A DNA stretch of 64,000 bases from Neisseria sp. DTU_2020_1000833_1_SI_GRL_NUU_006 (GCA_032388755.1 CP135593.1:1302001-1366000); one strand, 5' to 3'; positions 1 to 7,875 are shown, counted from the first letter of the stretch. A program made the numbers and translations. Notes: generated by a model not told the origin, from the sequence alone.

Positions 1-80
1 TGCTGGGCATAAAACCAGCCGCCCGCCGCTGCGACTGCGCAAAAAACAGATATTAAAATCAATCGGTAAACCATTTTCAT
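1..80 (-). CDS. 5' end of an unidentified membrane-anchored or exported protein (partial)
   Basis: Reading leftward from an ATG at 78-80 the frame is open to the window edge and gives about 26 residues: a short charged start (MKMVYR) followed by a hydrophobic stretch rich in Leu, Ile, Val and Ala and ending near GGWFYAQ. This is a typical N-terminal signal anchor or signal peptide. Nothing beyond the anchor is visible, so no function can be given. It is divergent from the riboflavin gene that starts at 406. Confidence 0.5.
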   Translation of the reverse strand, partial: MKMVYRLILISVFCAVAAAGGWFYAQ

Positions 81-111
81 CAGGTTAGACCCTTTTCGGT
101 TGCGTTAAACT

Positions 112-218
112 TATAGTGGATTAAAATTGCAATGATACGGCGTTGCCAACGCCCTTATGTACTACCCGTACACGGCGGACGTTGCCGCCTTGTCTCATTT
201 TTATTTTAATCCACTATA
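112..218. repeat. Correia repeat enclosed element (CREE), internally deleted ~107-bp form
   Basis: Begins TATAGTGGATTAA and ends TTAATCCACTATA as terminal inverted repeats, with a core containing GCGTTGCC and GTTGCCGCCTTGTC. It is the most diverged of the copies in this window (core reads tacggcgttgccaacgccc). It lies between two divergent genes. Confidence 0.85.
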
Positions 219-255
219 ACGCCCATATTCTTTCAAATGTTCAGATTTCAAGCAA

Positions 256-295
256 AGGTCGTCTGAAAACGCCATTTTTGTTTTTCAGACGACCT
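256..295. terminator. Inverted DUS pair
   Basis: AGGTCGTCTGAA at 256-267 and its complement at 284-295 form a 12-bp stem with a T-rich loop. It sits between divergent genes, so it ends neither of them; it may simply be an uptake-sequence pair. Confidence 0.6.
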
Positions 296-345
296 CCTGT
301 CGAAACATTACCAAAAAGTAATAAAAATCCGCCATCAAACAAAGT

Positions 346-374
346 TTGCCTTTTGGTAAAGACAAGACTACAAT
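346..374 (+). promoter_or_regulatory. Candidate sigma-70 promoter for the HTH-RibBX gene
   Basis: TTGCCT (346-351) and TACAAT (369-374) are separated by 17 bp. Transcription would begin near 381, leaving a leader of about 25 nt before the ATG at 406. That leaves no room for an FMN riboswitch, and none is visible. Confidence 0.45.
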
Positions 375-405
375 CGCCTACATCCTTTCAGCCACGCAAC
401 ACATC

Positions 406-1743
406 ATGAACACCACCGACCTGCGCCGCCGCAACCTGCGGCAATGGATAGCGGACAAATACGGCGGCCAGCAAACCCGTTTTGCCGAAGCCATCGCTAT
501 CAACCAAGGCGAATTGTCCGCCCTTCTGAAAAACAAATCCTTCGGCGAGAAAAAAGCCCGCAAGATCGAACAGGCGGCGCAAATGCCCGCTATGTGGCTG
601 GATCAAGAACACGCCACAACCCAACCCGACCATCAAGAAAGACGCACCATGCCCCACATTTCCTCCATCCCCGAAATCCTCGCCGACATCAAAGCCGGCA
701 AAATGGTCATCATTACCGACGCGGAAGACCGTGAAAACGAAGGCGATTTGCTGATGGCGGCGCAGTTCGTCACCCCCGAAGCCATCAACTTCATGATCAA
801 ACACGCGCGTGGACTGGTTTGCCTGCCGATGGAAGGCAGCATGGTCGAACGGCTCGGCTTGCCCATGATGACCCAGAAAAACGGCGCGCAATATGGCACC
901 AACTTCACCGTTTCCATCGAAGCGGCGCAAGGCATCACCACCGGCATTTCCGCCGCCGACCGCGCCCTGACCATCCAAACCGCCGTCTCCCCGACCGCCA
1001 AACCCGAAGACATCGTCCAACCCGGCCACATCTTCCCGCTGCGTGCGCAAAAAGGCGGCGTCCTAGTACGCGCCGGACACACCGAAGCCGGCGTCGATTT
1101 GGCACAAATGAACGGGCTAATCCCCGCCGCCGTCATCTGCGAAATCATCAACGACGACGGCACCATGGCGCGTATGCCCGAACTGATGAAGTTCGCCGAA
1201 GAACACAACCTCAAAATCGGCACGATTACCGACCTTATCGAATACCGCAGCCGCACCGAAAGTCTGCTCGAAGACATGGGCAACGCCCCCGTACAAACCC
1301 CGTGGGGCGAATTCCAGCAACACGTTTACGTTGACAAACTCTCCGGCGAAACCCACCTCGCCCTCGTCAAAGGCAAGCCCACCGCCGACACCGAAACCCT
1401 CGTTCGCGTACACGAACCCTTCAGCGTCATGGACTTCATCCAAGCCAACCCGCGCCATTCCTGGTCACTGCCCAAAGCCCTTGAGCGCATCCAGCAAGCC
1501 GACAGCGGCGTCGTCATCCTCCTGCACCGCACCGAAGACGGCGCCACCCTGCTCGACCGCACCCTGCCCAAAGGCGCCAACCAAGCCTACAAATGGGACA
1601 GCAAAAGCTACGGCATCGGCGCGCAAATCCTCGCCGGCCTCAACGTCGGCAAACTGCGCGTGTTAGGACAGCCTTCCGCCTTCACCGGCCTGACCGGCTT
1701 CGGCTTGGAAGTCGTCGGCTTTGAAGAAGCAGAAAACAAATAA
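406..1743 (+). CDS. ribB: HTH domain fused to 3,4-dihydroxy-2-butanone-4-phosphate synthase with degenerate GTP cyclohydrolase II domain (RibBX type)
   Basis: 445 residues from ATG 406. Residues 1-70 form a phage-repressor-type helix-turn-helix (RRNLRQWI, GELSALL, KSFGEKKARKIE, MPAMWLD). Residue 82 is an internal Met (ATG 649) where a conventional RibB would start. RibB signatures follow: DAEDRENEGDL, HARGLVCLPM, GISAADRALTI, and PGHIFPLRA leading into RAGHTEAGVDLA. This enzyme makes the four-carbon precursor of riboflavin from ribulose 5-phosphate in the cytoplasm. The C-terminal third aligns with GTP cyclohydrolase II (THLALVKG, YGIGAQIL, GFGLEVVGFE), but the zinc-binding ECLTGD...RCDCG block is replaced by a stretch starting EPFSVMDF without cysteine. 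Cyclohydrolase activity is therefore unlikely, as in RibBX proteins. Whether the fused or the 364-residue form is made is open; no strong ribosome-binding site precedes 406. Confidence 0.88.
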   Translation: MNTTDLRRRNLRQWIADKYGGQQTRFAEAIAINQGELSALLKNKSFGEKKARKIEQAAQMPAMWLDQEHATTQPDHQERRTMPHISSIPEILADIKAGKMVIITDAEDRENEGDLLMAAQFVTPEAINFMIKHARGLVCLPMEGSMVERLGLPMMTQKNGAQYGTNFTVSIEAAQGITTGISAADRALTIQTAVSPTAKPEDIVQPGHIFPLRAQKGGVLVRAGHTEAGVDLAQMNGLIPAAVICEIINDDGTMARMPELMKFAEEHNLKIGTITDLIEYRSRTESLLEDMGNAPVQTPWGEFQQHVYVDKLSGETHLALVKGKPTADTETLVRVHEPFSVMDFIQANPRHSWSLPKALERIQQADSGVVILLHRTEDGATLLDRTLPKGANQAYKWDSKSYGIGAQILAGLNVGKLRVLGQPSAFTGLTGFGLEVVGFEEAENK

Positions 1744-1761
1744 ACCGCCTATCTTGTCAAA

Positions 1762-1800
1762 AGGTCGTCTGAAATCCCGATTCCGGTTTTCAGACGACCT
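1762..1800 (+). terminator. DUS-pair terminator after the ribB gene
   Basis: AGGTCGTCTGAA at 1762-1773 pairs with 1789-1800 and is followed by TTTT. The sequence is nearly identical to the hairpin at 2685-2723, including the 3' flank ttttgctataa. Confidence 0.8.
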
Positions 1801-2011
1801 TTTGCTATAAATTACCTGATTCAGCCAACCTCCCATAAAAGTTATTATTATATTTTATTATAAATAAAAACAATAATATAATAAATTAAGAATAATTTAA
1901 GAATAATTTTTATTTCATTTGAAATTAAAATATAGCATAATAATCTTCATCAAGAAGGGAGCACTTCCTCCTGATATTTTATTTAATCCTAAAAAACAAA
2001 AGGATCTAACT

Positions 2012-2635
2012 ATGCCCAACAGCTATATCGACCGCCGCACAGAAATATATAACCAACGAAATCAAAATAAGATTACGTTGAGTTTACGTTTATCCATTAA
2101 AGATGATTTGATTTTGCAAGAGCTTGCTGATGCTTGGGAAACAACCCGCCAAGACATCATTAATGATTTAATTCAAGAATTCATTATTCAAGACTGGGAG
2201 AACAAACGAATGATTGACAAACAAAAAGACGAAGAATTTGATAATTCAACTACAACACGATATTTCTTATTAAATACTAATAGTGCCAACGACTTGGAAG
2301 ACCATAATTTCATGATGACAAACCAAGTAGCTGCTGCATTTGAAGATGGCTACAAAGAAAAAATCTGTCGGATTAAAAAAGGAGACTATGTATTCCTATA
2401 CGCCTCCGGACAAGGAATTGTTGCATATGGTCAAGCAACAGGAATCGTAGAGAAAACTCATCATTATGGCGTTGATAATAAAACATTTTTTCAGAAACTA
2501 GAACATTTTGTCGATTTAAGTCAAAATCCAATCAAAGCAAGACAGGTTAAATCCATTTTGGGACGTTCTTTTCCTTTTGCCCAAACATTATCTCAGATTA
2601 CTGATGGGGAAAAACTTTTGGAGAATCTCAAATAA
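2012..2635 (+). CDS. Ribbon-helix-helix-like protein with C-terminal EVE/PUA-like domain, hypothetical
   Basis: The ATG at 2012 is chosen because AAAGGA lies 8 nt upstream; the frame is open from further upstream but has no better start. The 207-residue product has two parts. Residues ~15-65 (KITLSLRLSIKDDL, then ELADAWETTRQDIIN) look like a CopG/MetJ-type beta-strand plus two helices that would dimerise and bind DNA. Residues ~80-160 (RYFLLNTN, AAAFEDGYKEKICRIKKGD, YVFLYASGQGIVAYG, QATGIVEK) match the EVE/PUA-like fold, a family that reads modified bases in nucleic acid. The gene is visibly AT-rich and stands alone between two copies of the same terminator, between ribB and mutL, so it looks imported. 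A role in sensing or restricting modified DNA is an inference from the fold. No nuclease partner is adjacent. Confidence 0.7.
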   Translation: MPNSYIDRRTEIYNQRNQNKITLSLRLSIKDDLILQELADAWETTRQDIINDLIQEFIIQDWENKRMIDKQKDEEFDNSTTTRYFLLNTNSANDLEDHNFMMTNQVAAAFEDGYKEKICRIKKGDYVFLYASGQGIVAYGQATGIVEKTHHYGVDNKTFFQKLEHFVDLSQNPIKARQVKSILGRSFPFAQTLSQITDGEKLLENLK

Positions 2636-2684
2636 GACAAAGTAAGGCTACAAGTATTCTGTAAAACAGCAGTTAAATTTCAAA

Positions 2685-2723
2685 AGGTCGTCTGAAATCC
2701 CGCTTCCGGTTTTCAGACGACCT
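2685..2723 (+). terminator. DUS-pair terminator, second copy of 1762-1800
   Basis: AGGTCGTCTGAA at 2685-2696 pairs with 2712-2723, followed by TTTTGCTATAA. It ends the RHH-EVE gene and lies 41 bp before the mutL start. Confidence 0.8.
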
Positions 2724-2763
2724 TTTGCTATAATACCCGCCAGTTTGAAAACGGAAGAAACCC

Positions 2764-4755
2764 ATGTCCCGAATCGCCGCCCTGCCCGACCACCTCGTCA
2801 ACCAAATCGCCGCCGGTGAAGTGGTCGAACGCCCCGCCAACGCCCTGAAAGAAATCGTCGAAAACAGCATAGACGCAGGCGCGACGGCGATTGAAGTCGA
2901 GTTGGCGGGCGGCGGTATCCGCCTCATCCGCGTCAGCGACAACGGCGGCGGCATCCACCCCGACGACATCGAACTCGCGCTCCACCGCCACGCCACCAGC
3001 AAAATCAAAACCTTAAACGACTTGGAACACGTCGCCAGCATGGGCTTTCGCGGCGAAGGCTTGGCAAGCATCGCCTCCGTCAGCCGCCTGACCCTGACCA
3101 GCCGCCAAGACGGCAGCGCGCACGCGACCCAAGTCAAAGCCGAAGACGGCAAACTCAGCAGCCCCACTGCCGCCGCCCACCCCGTCGGCACCACCATCGA
3201 AGCCGCCGAACTCTTCTTCAATACCCCCGCGCGGCGCAAGTTCCTCAAATCCGAAAACACCGAATACGCCCACTGCGCCACCATGCTCGAACGCCTCGCA
3301 CTGGCGCATCCGCACATCGCCTTCTCGCTCAAACGCGACGGCAAACAAGTGTTCAAATTCCCCTCCCAAAGCCTGCACGAACGCATAGCCGCCATCGTCG
3401 GCGAAGACTTTCAGGCAGCATCCTTAGAAATCGACAGCGGCAACGGCGCGCTGCGGCTCTACGGCGCCATCGCCAAACCCACCTTCGCCAAAGGCAAAAC
3501 CGACAAACAATACTGCTTCGTCAACCACCGCTTCGTGCGCGACAAAGTCATGCTCCACGCCGTCAAACAGGCATACCGCGACGTATTGCACAACGTCCTC
3601 ACCCCCGCCTTCGTCCTCTTCCTCGACCTGCCGCCCGAAGCCGTGGACGTCAACGTCCACCCCACCAAAACCGAAATCCGCTTCCGCGACAGCCAGCAGG
3701 TGCACCAACTCGTGTTCCACACCCTCAACAAAGCCCTCGCCGACACCCGCGCCGACTTGACCGAAAGCGTCGGCAACGCAGGCGAAGTGTTGCACGAAAT
3801 CACAGGTATCCGTCCCGCGGCAACGTCGTCTGAAAACGAGCCTAACGGGTTCCACCCAAACCCGACCACGTCTGAAAATATTTTCGCCGCCGCACCAAGC
3901 ACACACGCCTCCGAACCGCGCAACGCCTTCAGTTCAGGCAAAACCGCCCCCATGCCCTATCAGGCAGCACGCGCGCCGCAGCAACGCAGCCTGTCCCTGC
4001 GCGAAAGCCGCGCCGCCCTCAACACCTACGCCGAACTCTTCAAAAACACCGCAGCCGATGAGGCCGATATCGAGTTGGCACAATTCGAACAAGCACGCTT
4101 CGGCAGCACATCCCCCACGTCGTCTGAAAACCCCGCACGTGCCTTTTCAGACGACCCCAAACCCGAACTGCCGCCGCTCGGCTTCGCCATCGCACAACTA
4201 TTAGGCATCTACATCCTCGCCCAAGCCGAAGACAGCCTGCTGCTCATCGACATGCACGCCGCCGCCGAACGCGTCAACTACGAAAAAATGAAACGCCAGC
4301 GGCAGGAAAACGGCAACCTGCAAAGCCAACGCCTGCTCATCCCCGTTACCTTCGCCGCGTCCCACGAAGAATGTGCCGCCCTCGCCGACCACGCCGACAC
4401 GTTGGCAGGCTTCGGGCTGGAATTGTCCGACATGGGCGGCAACACCCTCGCCGTCCGCGCCGTCCCCGCTATGCTTGGAAAAGCCGATGTCGTCTCGCTC
4501 GCCAAAGACGTATTGGGCGAACTCGCCCAAGTCGGCAGCAGCCAAACCATCGAAGAACACGAAAACCACATCCTCGCCACCATGTCCTGCCACGGCTCCG
4601 TCCGCGCCGGCCGCCAGCTCACCCTGCCCGAAATGAACGCCCTCCTGCGCGACATGGAAAACACCCCGCGCAGCAACCAATGCAACCACGGCCGCCCGAC
4701 CTGGGTGAAACTGACGCTGAAAGAACTGGACGCACTGTTCTTACGCGGACAATAA
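2764..4755 (+). CDS. mutL: DNA mismatch repair protein MutL
   Basis: 663 residues. The N-terminal GHKL ATPase has EIVENSIDAGA (30-40), DNGGGI (59-64) and GFRGEGL (94-100). The C-terminal dimerisation/endonuclease domain has DMHAAAERVNYE, a match to the metal-binding DQHA(x2)E(x4)E motif with Met for Gln, plus CNHGRP near the end. It should therefore be a nicking MutL of the non-methyl-directed kind, which fits a genus lacking MutH. It couples MutS mismatch recognition to strand incision. The linker between the domains (~345-470) is low-complexity and carries several DUS copies in frame (see findings). Start ATG follows GGAAGAAACCC. The upstream leader begins with the duplicated terminator at 2685-2723. 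Confidence 0.97.
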   Translation: MSRIAALPDHLVNQIAAGEVVERPANALKEIVENSIDAGATAIEVELAGGGIRLIRVSDNGGGIHPDDIELALHRHATSKIKTLNDLEHVASMGFRGEGLASIASVSRLTLTSRQDGSAHATQVKAEDGKLSSPTAAAHPVGTTIEAAELFFNTPARRKFLKSENTEYAHCATMLERLALAHPHIAFSLKRDGKQVFKFPSQSLHERIAAIVGEDFQAASLEIDSGNGALRLYGAIAKPTFAKGKTDKQYCFVNHRFVRDKVMLHAVKQAYRDVLHNVLTPAFVLFLDLPPEAVDVNVHPTKTEIRFRDSQQVHQLVFHTLNKALADTRADLTESVGNAGEVLHEITGIRPAATSSENEPNGFHPNPTTSENIFAAAPSTHASEPRNAFSSGKTAPMPYQAARAPQQRSLSLRESRAALNTYAELFKNTAADEADIELAQFEQARFGSTSPTSSENPARAFSDDPKPELPPLGFAIAQLLGIYILAQAEDSLLLIDMHAAAERVNYEKMKRQRQENGNLQSQRLLIPVTFAASHEECAALADHADTLAGFGLELSDMGGNTLAVRAVPAMLGKADVVSLAKDVLGELAQVGSSQTIEEHENHILATMSCHGSVRAGRQLTLPEMNALLRDMENTPRSNQCNHGRPTWVKLTLKELDALFLRGQ

Positions 4756-4771
4756 AGTTGGTGAAAAGCAA

Positions 4772-4809
4772 AGGTCGTCTGAAAACGGATTTAAGCTTTC
4801 AGACGACCT
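4772..4809 (+). terminator. DUS-pair terminator after mutL
   Basis: AGGTCGTCTGAA at 4772-4783 and complement at 4798-4809, followed by TTTTG. Confidence 0.75.
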
Positions 4810-4839
4810 TTTGTCTCAAATTCAATCAAAAAAACCAAC

Positions 4840-5385
4840 CGTAGCGTGGGCTTTGCCCGCGAAAACCTCCGCCAAACCTATCTTTAAAAAACTCAAAGAA
4901 ACCCTTATCCATCGTCATTCCCGCGTAGGCGGGAATCCAGACCTCGGCATTTCGGAATGATTTCAAAGCTGCCATAACTTTAAACTTCTGGATTCCCGCC
5001 TGCGCGGGAATGACGACGGTAGGTTAGCCATGTGTGAGGGAGGGGAAAAAGTGAAGCAAGTGCAGGCTGTGTCAAACCCTAACAAAAATTACTGAATCTT
5101 CTGCGATACCCAATTTTCAACCTAATCTATCGCCAAATCAAAAGGTTTCAGACGACCTTTTAATTAAAAACTCCTCCCATCGATAACCTAAACGTAGCGT
5201 GGGCTTTGCCCACGAAAACCACCGCCAAACCTATCTTTAAAAAACTCAAAGAAACCCTTATTCATCGTCATTCCCGCGCAGGCGGGAATCCAGGCTTCGG
5301 CATTTCGGAATGATTTCAAAGCTGCCATAACTTTAAACTTCCGGATTCCTGCCTGCGCGGGAATGACAGCGATAGGTTCGTCATC
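4840..5385. repeat. Neisserial intergenic mosaic element: two near-identical ~195-bp units bounded by dRS3 repeats
   Basis: The two units (about 4840-5035 and 5193-5385) both begin with gtagcgtgggctttgcc and carry a pair of 20-bp dRS3 repeats of the form ATTCCC-N8-GGGAAT at 4917-4936, 4992-5011, 5270-5289 and 5345-5364 (the last has CCT for CCC). A lone reverse DUS lies at 5147-5158 between the units. No gene is supported in 4756-5618. Confidence 0.8.
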
Positions 5386-5416
5386 TAGGGGCAAGAGTGA
5401 AGACAATATCCACTCT

Positions 5417-5523
5417 TATAGTGGATTAACTTTAAACCAGTACGGCGTTGCCTCGCCTTACCGTACTATCTGTACTGTCTGCGGCCTCGTCGCCTTGTCC
5501 TGATTTAAAGTTAATCCACTATA
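5417..5523. repeat. Correia repeat enclosed element (CREE), ~107-bp form
   Basis: TATAGTGGATTAACTTTAA at one end and its complement ending CACTATA at the other. The core carries the usual CAGTACGGCGTTGCCTCGCC in reverse orientation relative to the copies at 13.8, 15.5 and 47.2 kb. Confidence 0.9.
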
Positions 5524-5578
5524 ACATTTAAACTTCCCGCCAAACAATCTCCAACCCCATAACTCCATACAATACCAA

Positions 5579-5607
5579 AGGTCGTCTGAAACTTCTTCAG
5601 ACGACCT
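5579..5607 (-). terminator. DUS-pair terminator after the sirtuin gene
   Basis: AGGTCGTCTGAA at 5579-5590 and TTCAGACGACCT at 5596-5607, a tight hairpin 12 bp beyond the stop codon of the leftward gene. Confidence 0.75.
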
Positions 5608-5618
5608 TTCCTTAATTC

Positions 5619-6299
5619 TCAAACCCGACCAATCAAATACTCGACCAATGCCGGCACACCTTCCGCCGCGCGTTTCGGAATCACTTCGACATCCGCGCCC
5701 ACGCCTTGCGGGTTCGGATCGACCAGATAGCGTTCCGCATCGGGCGGCGCGTAATGAATCAGCGAAGCTGCCGGATAAACCTGCATTGACGTGCCGACAA
5801 TCATGACCACATCCGCATCGCGCATTTCCTCGACCGCCGCGTCAAACATCGGCACTTGTTCGCCGAAAAACACGATATGCGGGCGCATCGGATTGCCTTG
5901 GCTGTCGCGCACATCGTCGGTCTGCTCGCCGGTAAATTCGATGATTTCGTCTTCATCGACGGTGCTGCGCAGTTTGTTCAGCTCGCCGTGCAGGTGCAAT
6001 ACTTTGCTGCTGCCTGCCTTCTCGTGCAGCGCGTCCACATTCTGCGTGATGATGTGCACATCGTAATATTGCGCCAGCTTGACCAACGCCAGATGCGCGG
6101 CGTTCGGCTCGGCGGCATTTGCCTGAAGCCTGCGCTGGTTGTAAAAATCAATCACGAGCTTGGGATTGCGCGCCAAGGCTTCGGGCGTACAAACATCTGT
6201 AACCTTATGTCCTTCCCACAAACCGCCCGCATCGCGAAAAGTCAGCAACCCGCTGTCGGCGCTGATTCCCGCGCCGGTCAGGACAACGCATTTTTTCAT
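5619..6299 (-). CDS. Sir2-family NAD-dependent protein deacylase lacking zinc cysteines
   Basis: 226 residues. The NAD-binding Rossmann start GAGIS (9-13), FRDAGGLW, TQNVDALHEKAG and the catalytic-histidine motif HLHGEL identify a sirtuin, and GTSMQVYPAA near the C-terminus completes the fold. Sirtuins remove acyl groups from lysines using NAD+. The four cysteines that hold the structural zinc in CobB-like enzymes are absent: after HLHGELNKLRST there is an acidic stretch instead. Some bacterial family members are known to be built like this. The start has AAGGAG upstream on the minus strand. It is a single gene ended by its own DUS hairpin. Confidence 0.9.
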   Translation of the reverse strand: MKKCVVLTGAGISADSGLLTFRDAGGLWEGHKVTDVCTPEALARNPKLVIDFYNQRRLQANAAEPNAAHLALVKLAQYYDVHIITQNVDALHEKAGSSKVLHLHGELNKLRSTVDEDEIIEFTGEQTDDVRDSQGNPMRPHIVFFGEQVPMFDAAVEEMRDADVVMIVGTSMQVYPAASLIHYAPPDAERYLVDPNPQGVGADVEVIPKRAAEGVPALVEYLIGRV

Positions 6300-6344
6300 T
6301 GTTCGGACTCCTTATGTCGTCTGAAATTCATATTGCCAAACGGC

Positions 6345-6545
6345 TCAATCGTCCGGATGGAAACGCGCGGCGGCACGCTCTTTGGCGGCGGTTTCCTTGT
6401 CTTTCAATTTCGTTCCCAGACCAAGGCGTTTTTCGTATTCCGATTGCGGCGTATCGTCATCCTGCATGCCGAATGCGCTGGCGTTGACCCAAAGCGCGAG
6501 AAGCGAAACGACAAAGGCGCAAAAACCTATGATGTACCAAAACAT
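6345..6545 (-). CDS. Small single-pass membrane protein, hypothetical
   Basis: 66 residues from the ATG at 6543-6545, which has AGGA about 6 nt upstream. The frame could be extended further but without a ribosome site. The product begins with a transmembrane helix (FWYIIGFCAFVVSLLALWV), then a short charged tail rich in Lys, Glu and Ala (EYEKRLGLG, KDKETAAKERAAARFHPDD) likely to be cytoplasmic and helical. It lies 45 bp upstream of the sirtuin on the same strand and may be co-transcribed with it. Function unknown. Confidence 0.6.
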   Translation of the reverse strand: MFWYIIGFCAFVVSLLALWVNASAFGMQDDDTPQSEYEKRLGLGTKLKDKETAAKERAAARFHPDD

Positions 6546-6825
6546 TTGTTTTCCTGTATTTTTGATGTGCAATAACGAAGGGCGCGATAATCGGGAATGA
6601 AACGGCAGATTGGAAAGGAGTAAATTCAAATAAGAAATACCTGCCGCGGCAATCACGGTACAAATATTTTCTATTTGAAGCCACTGTCAAACAGTCAAAC
6701 TGCCTACCCGCCGCCTTTCATATAGCGGTTTGTAAAGATATGAAATGTATCACAAAGCCGATGTGATATAAATTCTCCCGCCTGATTCTTTCATTCGTTT
6801 ACCTATTATCGGTTTAAAAGCCAAA
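6546..6825. other. Intergenic region, no gene seen
   Basis: Between the small membrane gene and the fpr terminator I see only AT-rich sequence with a weak promoter-like area (for example gatataaattc near 6766) and no open frame with a ribosome site. Confidence 0.5.
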
Positions 6826-6864
6826 AGGTCGTCTGAAAAGTTTTCATAACTTTTCAGACGACCT
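6826..6864 (-). terminator. DUS-pair terminator after fpr
   Basis: AGGTCGTCTGAA at 6826-6837 and complement at 6853-6864, 26 bp past the stop codon of the leftward gene. Confidence 0.75.
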
Positions 6865-6890
6865 TTATCTATCCTTAAAAAACAAAACCC

Positions 6891-7667
6891 TTATTGATCC
6901 ACAAATGCGCGCTCAATCAGGTAGTCGCCGCGTACACCGGTTTTCGGGGAGACGGTCAAACCAAAATCGTCCAGAACTTTGCAGGTGTCTTTCAGCATGG
7001 CCGGGCTGCCGCAGAGCATGGCGCGGTCGTCTTGCGGGTTGATTTTTGGCAGGCCGATGTCTTCAAACAATTTGCCGCTTACCATCAGGTCGGTCAGGCG
7101 GCCGTGGTGTTCGTAGTCTTCGCGGGAAACGATGGGGTAGTAAATCAGTTTTTCTTTAACCAAGTCGCCGAGGTATTCGTGTTCGGGCAATTCTTTGGTG
7201 AAGCGGTCGTAGTACGCCAAATCTTTTTTGTAACGCACGCCGTGTACGAGGATGATTTTTTCAAATTGCTCGTAAATTTCAGGGTCTTTGGTGATGCTCA
7301 AGAAAGGGGCGATGCCGGTACCGGTACTCAACAGGTAAAGGTGTTTGCCGGGATTCAGGTCGCCGGCAACCAAAGTTCCGGTCGGTTTTTTGCTGATCAA
7401 CACGTCGTCGCCGACTTTAAGGTGTTGCAGGCGGCTGGTCAGAGGGCCGTCTTGGACTTTAATGCTGAAAAATTCGAGGTGTTCTTCCCAGTTGGCGGAG
7501 GCGACGCTGTATGCGCGCATCAGCGGCTTGCCGTCCACCATCAATCCGACCATGACGAATTGGCCGTTTTCGAAGCGCAACGATTCGTCTCGGGTGCAGG
7601 TAAAGGTGAAATACGCATCCGTCCAGTGGTGTACGGACAATACTTTTTGGGTATTGAATGCTGCCAT
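6891..7667 (-). CDS. fpr: Ferredoxin/flavodoxin--NADP+ reductase
   Basis: 258 residues, the usual length for bacterial FPR. The FAD-binding motif RAYSVAS lies near residue 51, the NADP-binding GTGIAPFLS near 117, and MLCGSPAM near 220. The C-terminus YLIERAFVDQ is typical of the subclass found in Proteobacteria. The enzyme moves electrons between NADPH and ferredoxin or flavodoxin in the cytoplasm. The start has AGGAAA 7 nt upstream. It stands alone, with a lone DUS just upstream (about 7734-7745). Confidence 0.95.
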   Translation of the reverse strand: MAAFNTQKVLSVHHWTDAYFTFTCTRDESLRFENGQFVMVGLMVDGKPLMRAYSVASANWEEHLEFFSIKVQDGPLTSRLQHLKVGDDVLISKKPTGTLVAGDLNPGKHLYLLSTGTGIAPFLSITKDPEIYEQFEKIILVHGVRYKKDLAYYDRFTKELPEHEYLGDLVKEKLIYYPIVSREDYEHHGRLTDLMVSGKLFEDIGLPKINPQDDRAMLCGSPAMLKDTCKVLDDFGLTVSPKTGVRGDYLIERAFVDQ

Positions 7668-7834
7668 TTGAGTTTCCTGTCGGTAAATCCGTCTGATCGC
7701 GCGGGTCGGGCGGATGATGGTTTAAAAGGGTTTTCAGACGACCTCTCTCGCCTGTGAATAGATAATGCCGAATTAGAGCAAACGCGCAATTTTAAACGAA
7801 AATATTTATCATCACAATGCTTGCTTTTTAGTAA

Positions 7835-7875
7835 AGGTCGTCTGAAAACCCAGATTGAGGATTTTCAGACGACCT
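7835..7875 (-). terminator. DUS-pair terminator after the TonB-dependent receptor
   Basis: AGGTCGTCTGAA at 7835-7846 and complement at 7864-7875, 29 bp past the receptor stop codon. Confidence 0.75.

Noticed and set aside
143..409. Rightward 88-codon open frame
   Set aside because: It runs through the CREE, the DUS pair and the ribB promoter; no start signal.
5188..5406. Leftward 72-codon open frame with VIPAQAGI and WIPACAGMT
   Set aside because: It is translation of dRS3 repeats within the NIME; no ribosome site and no conserved protein.
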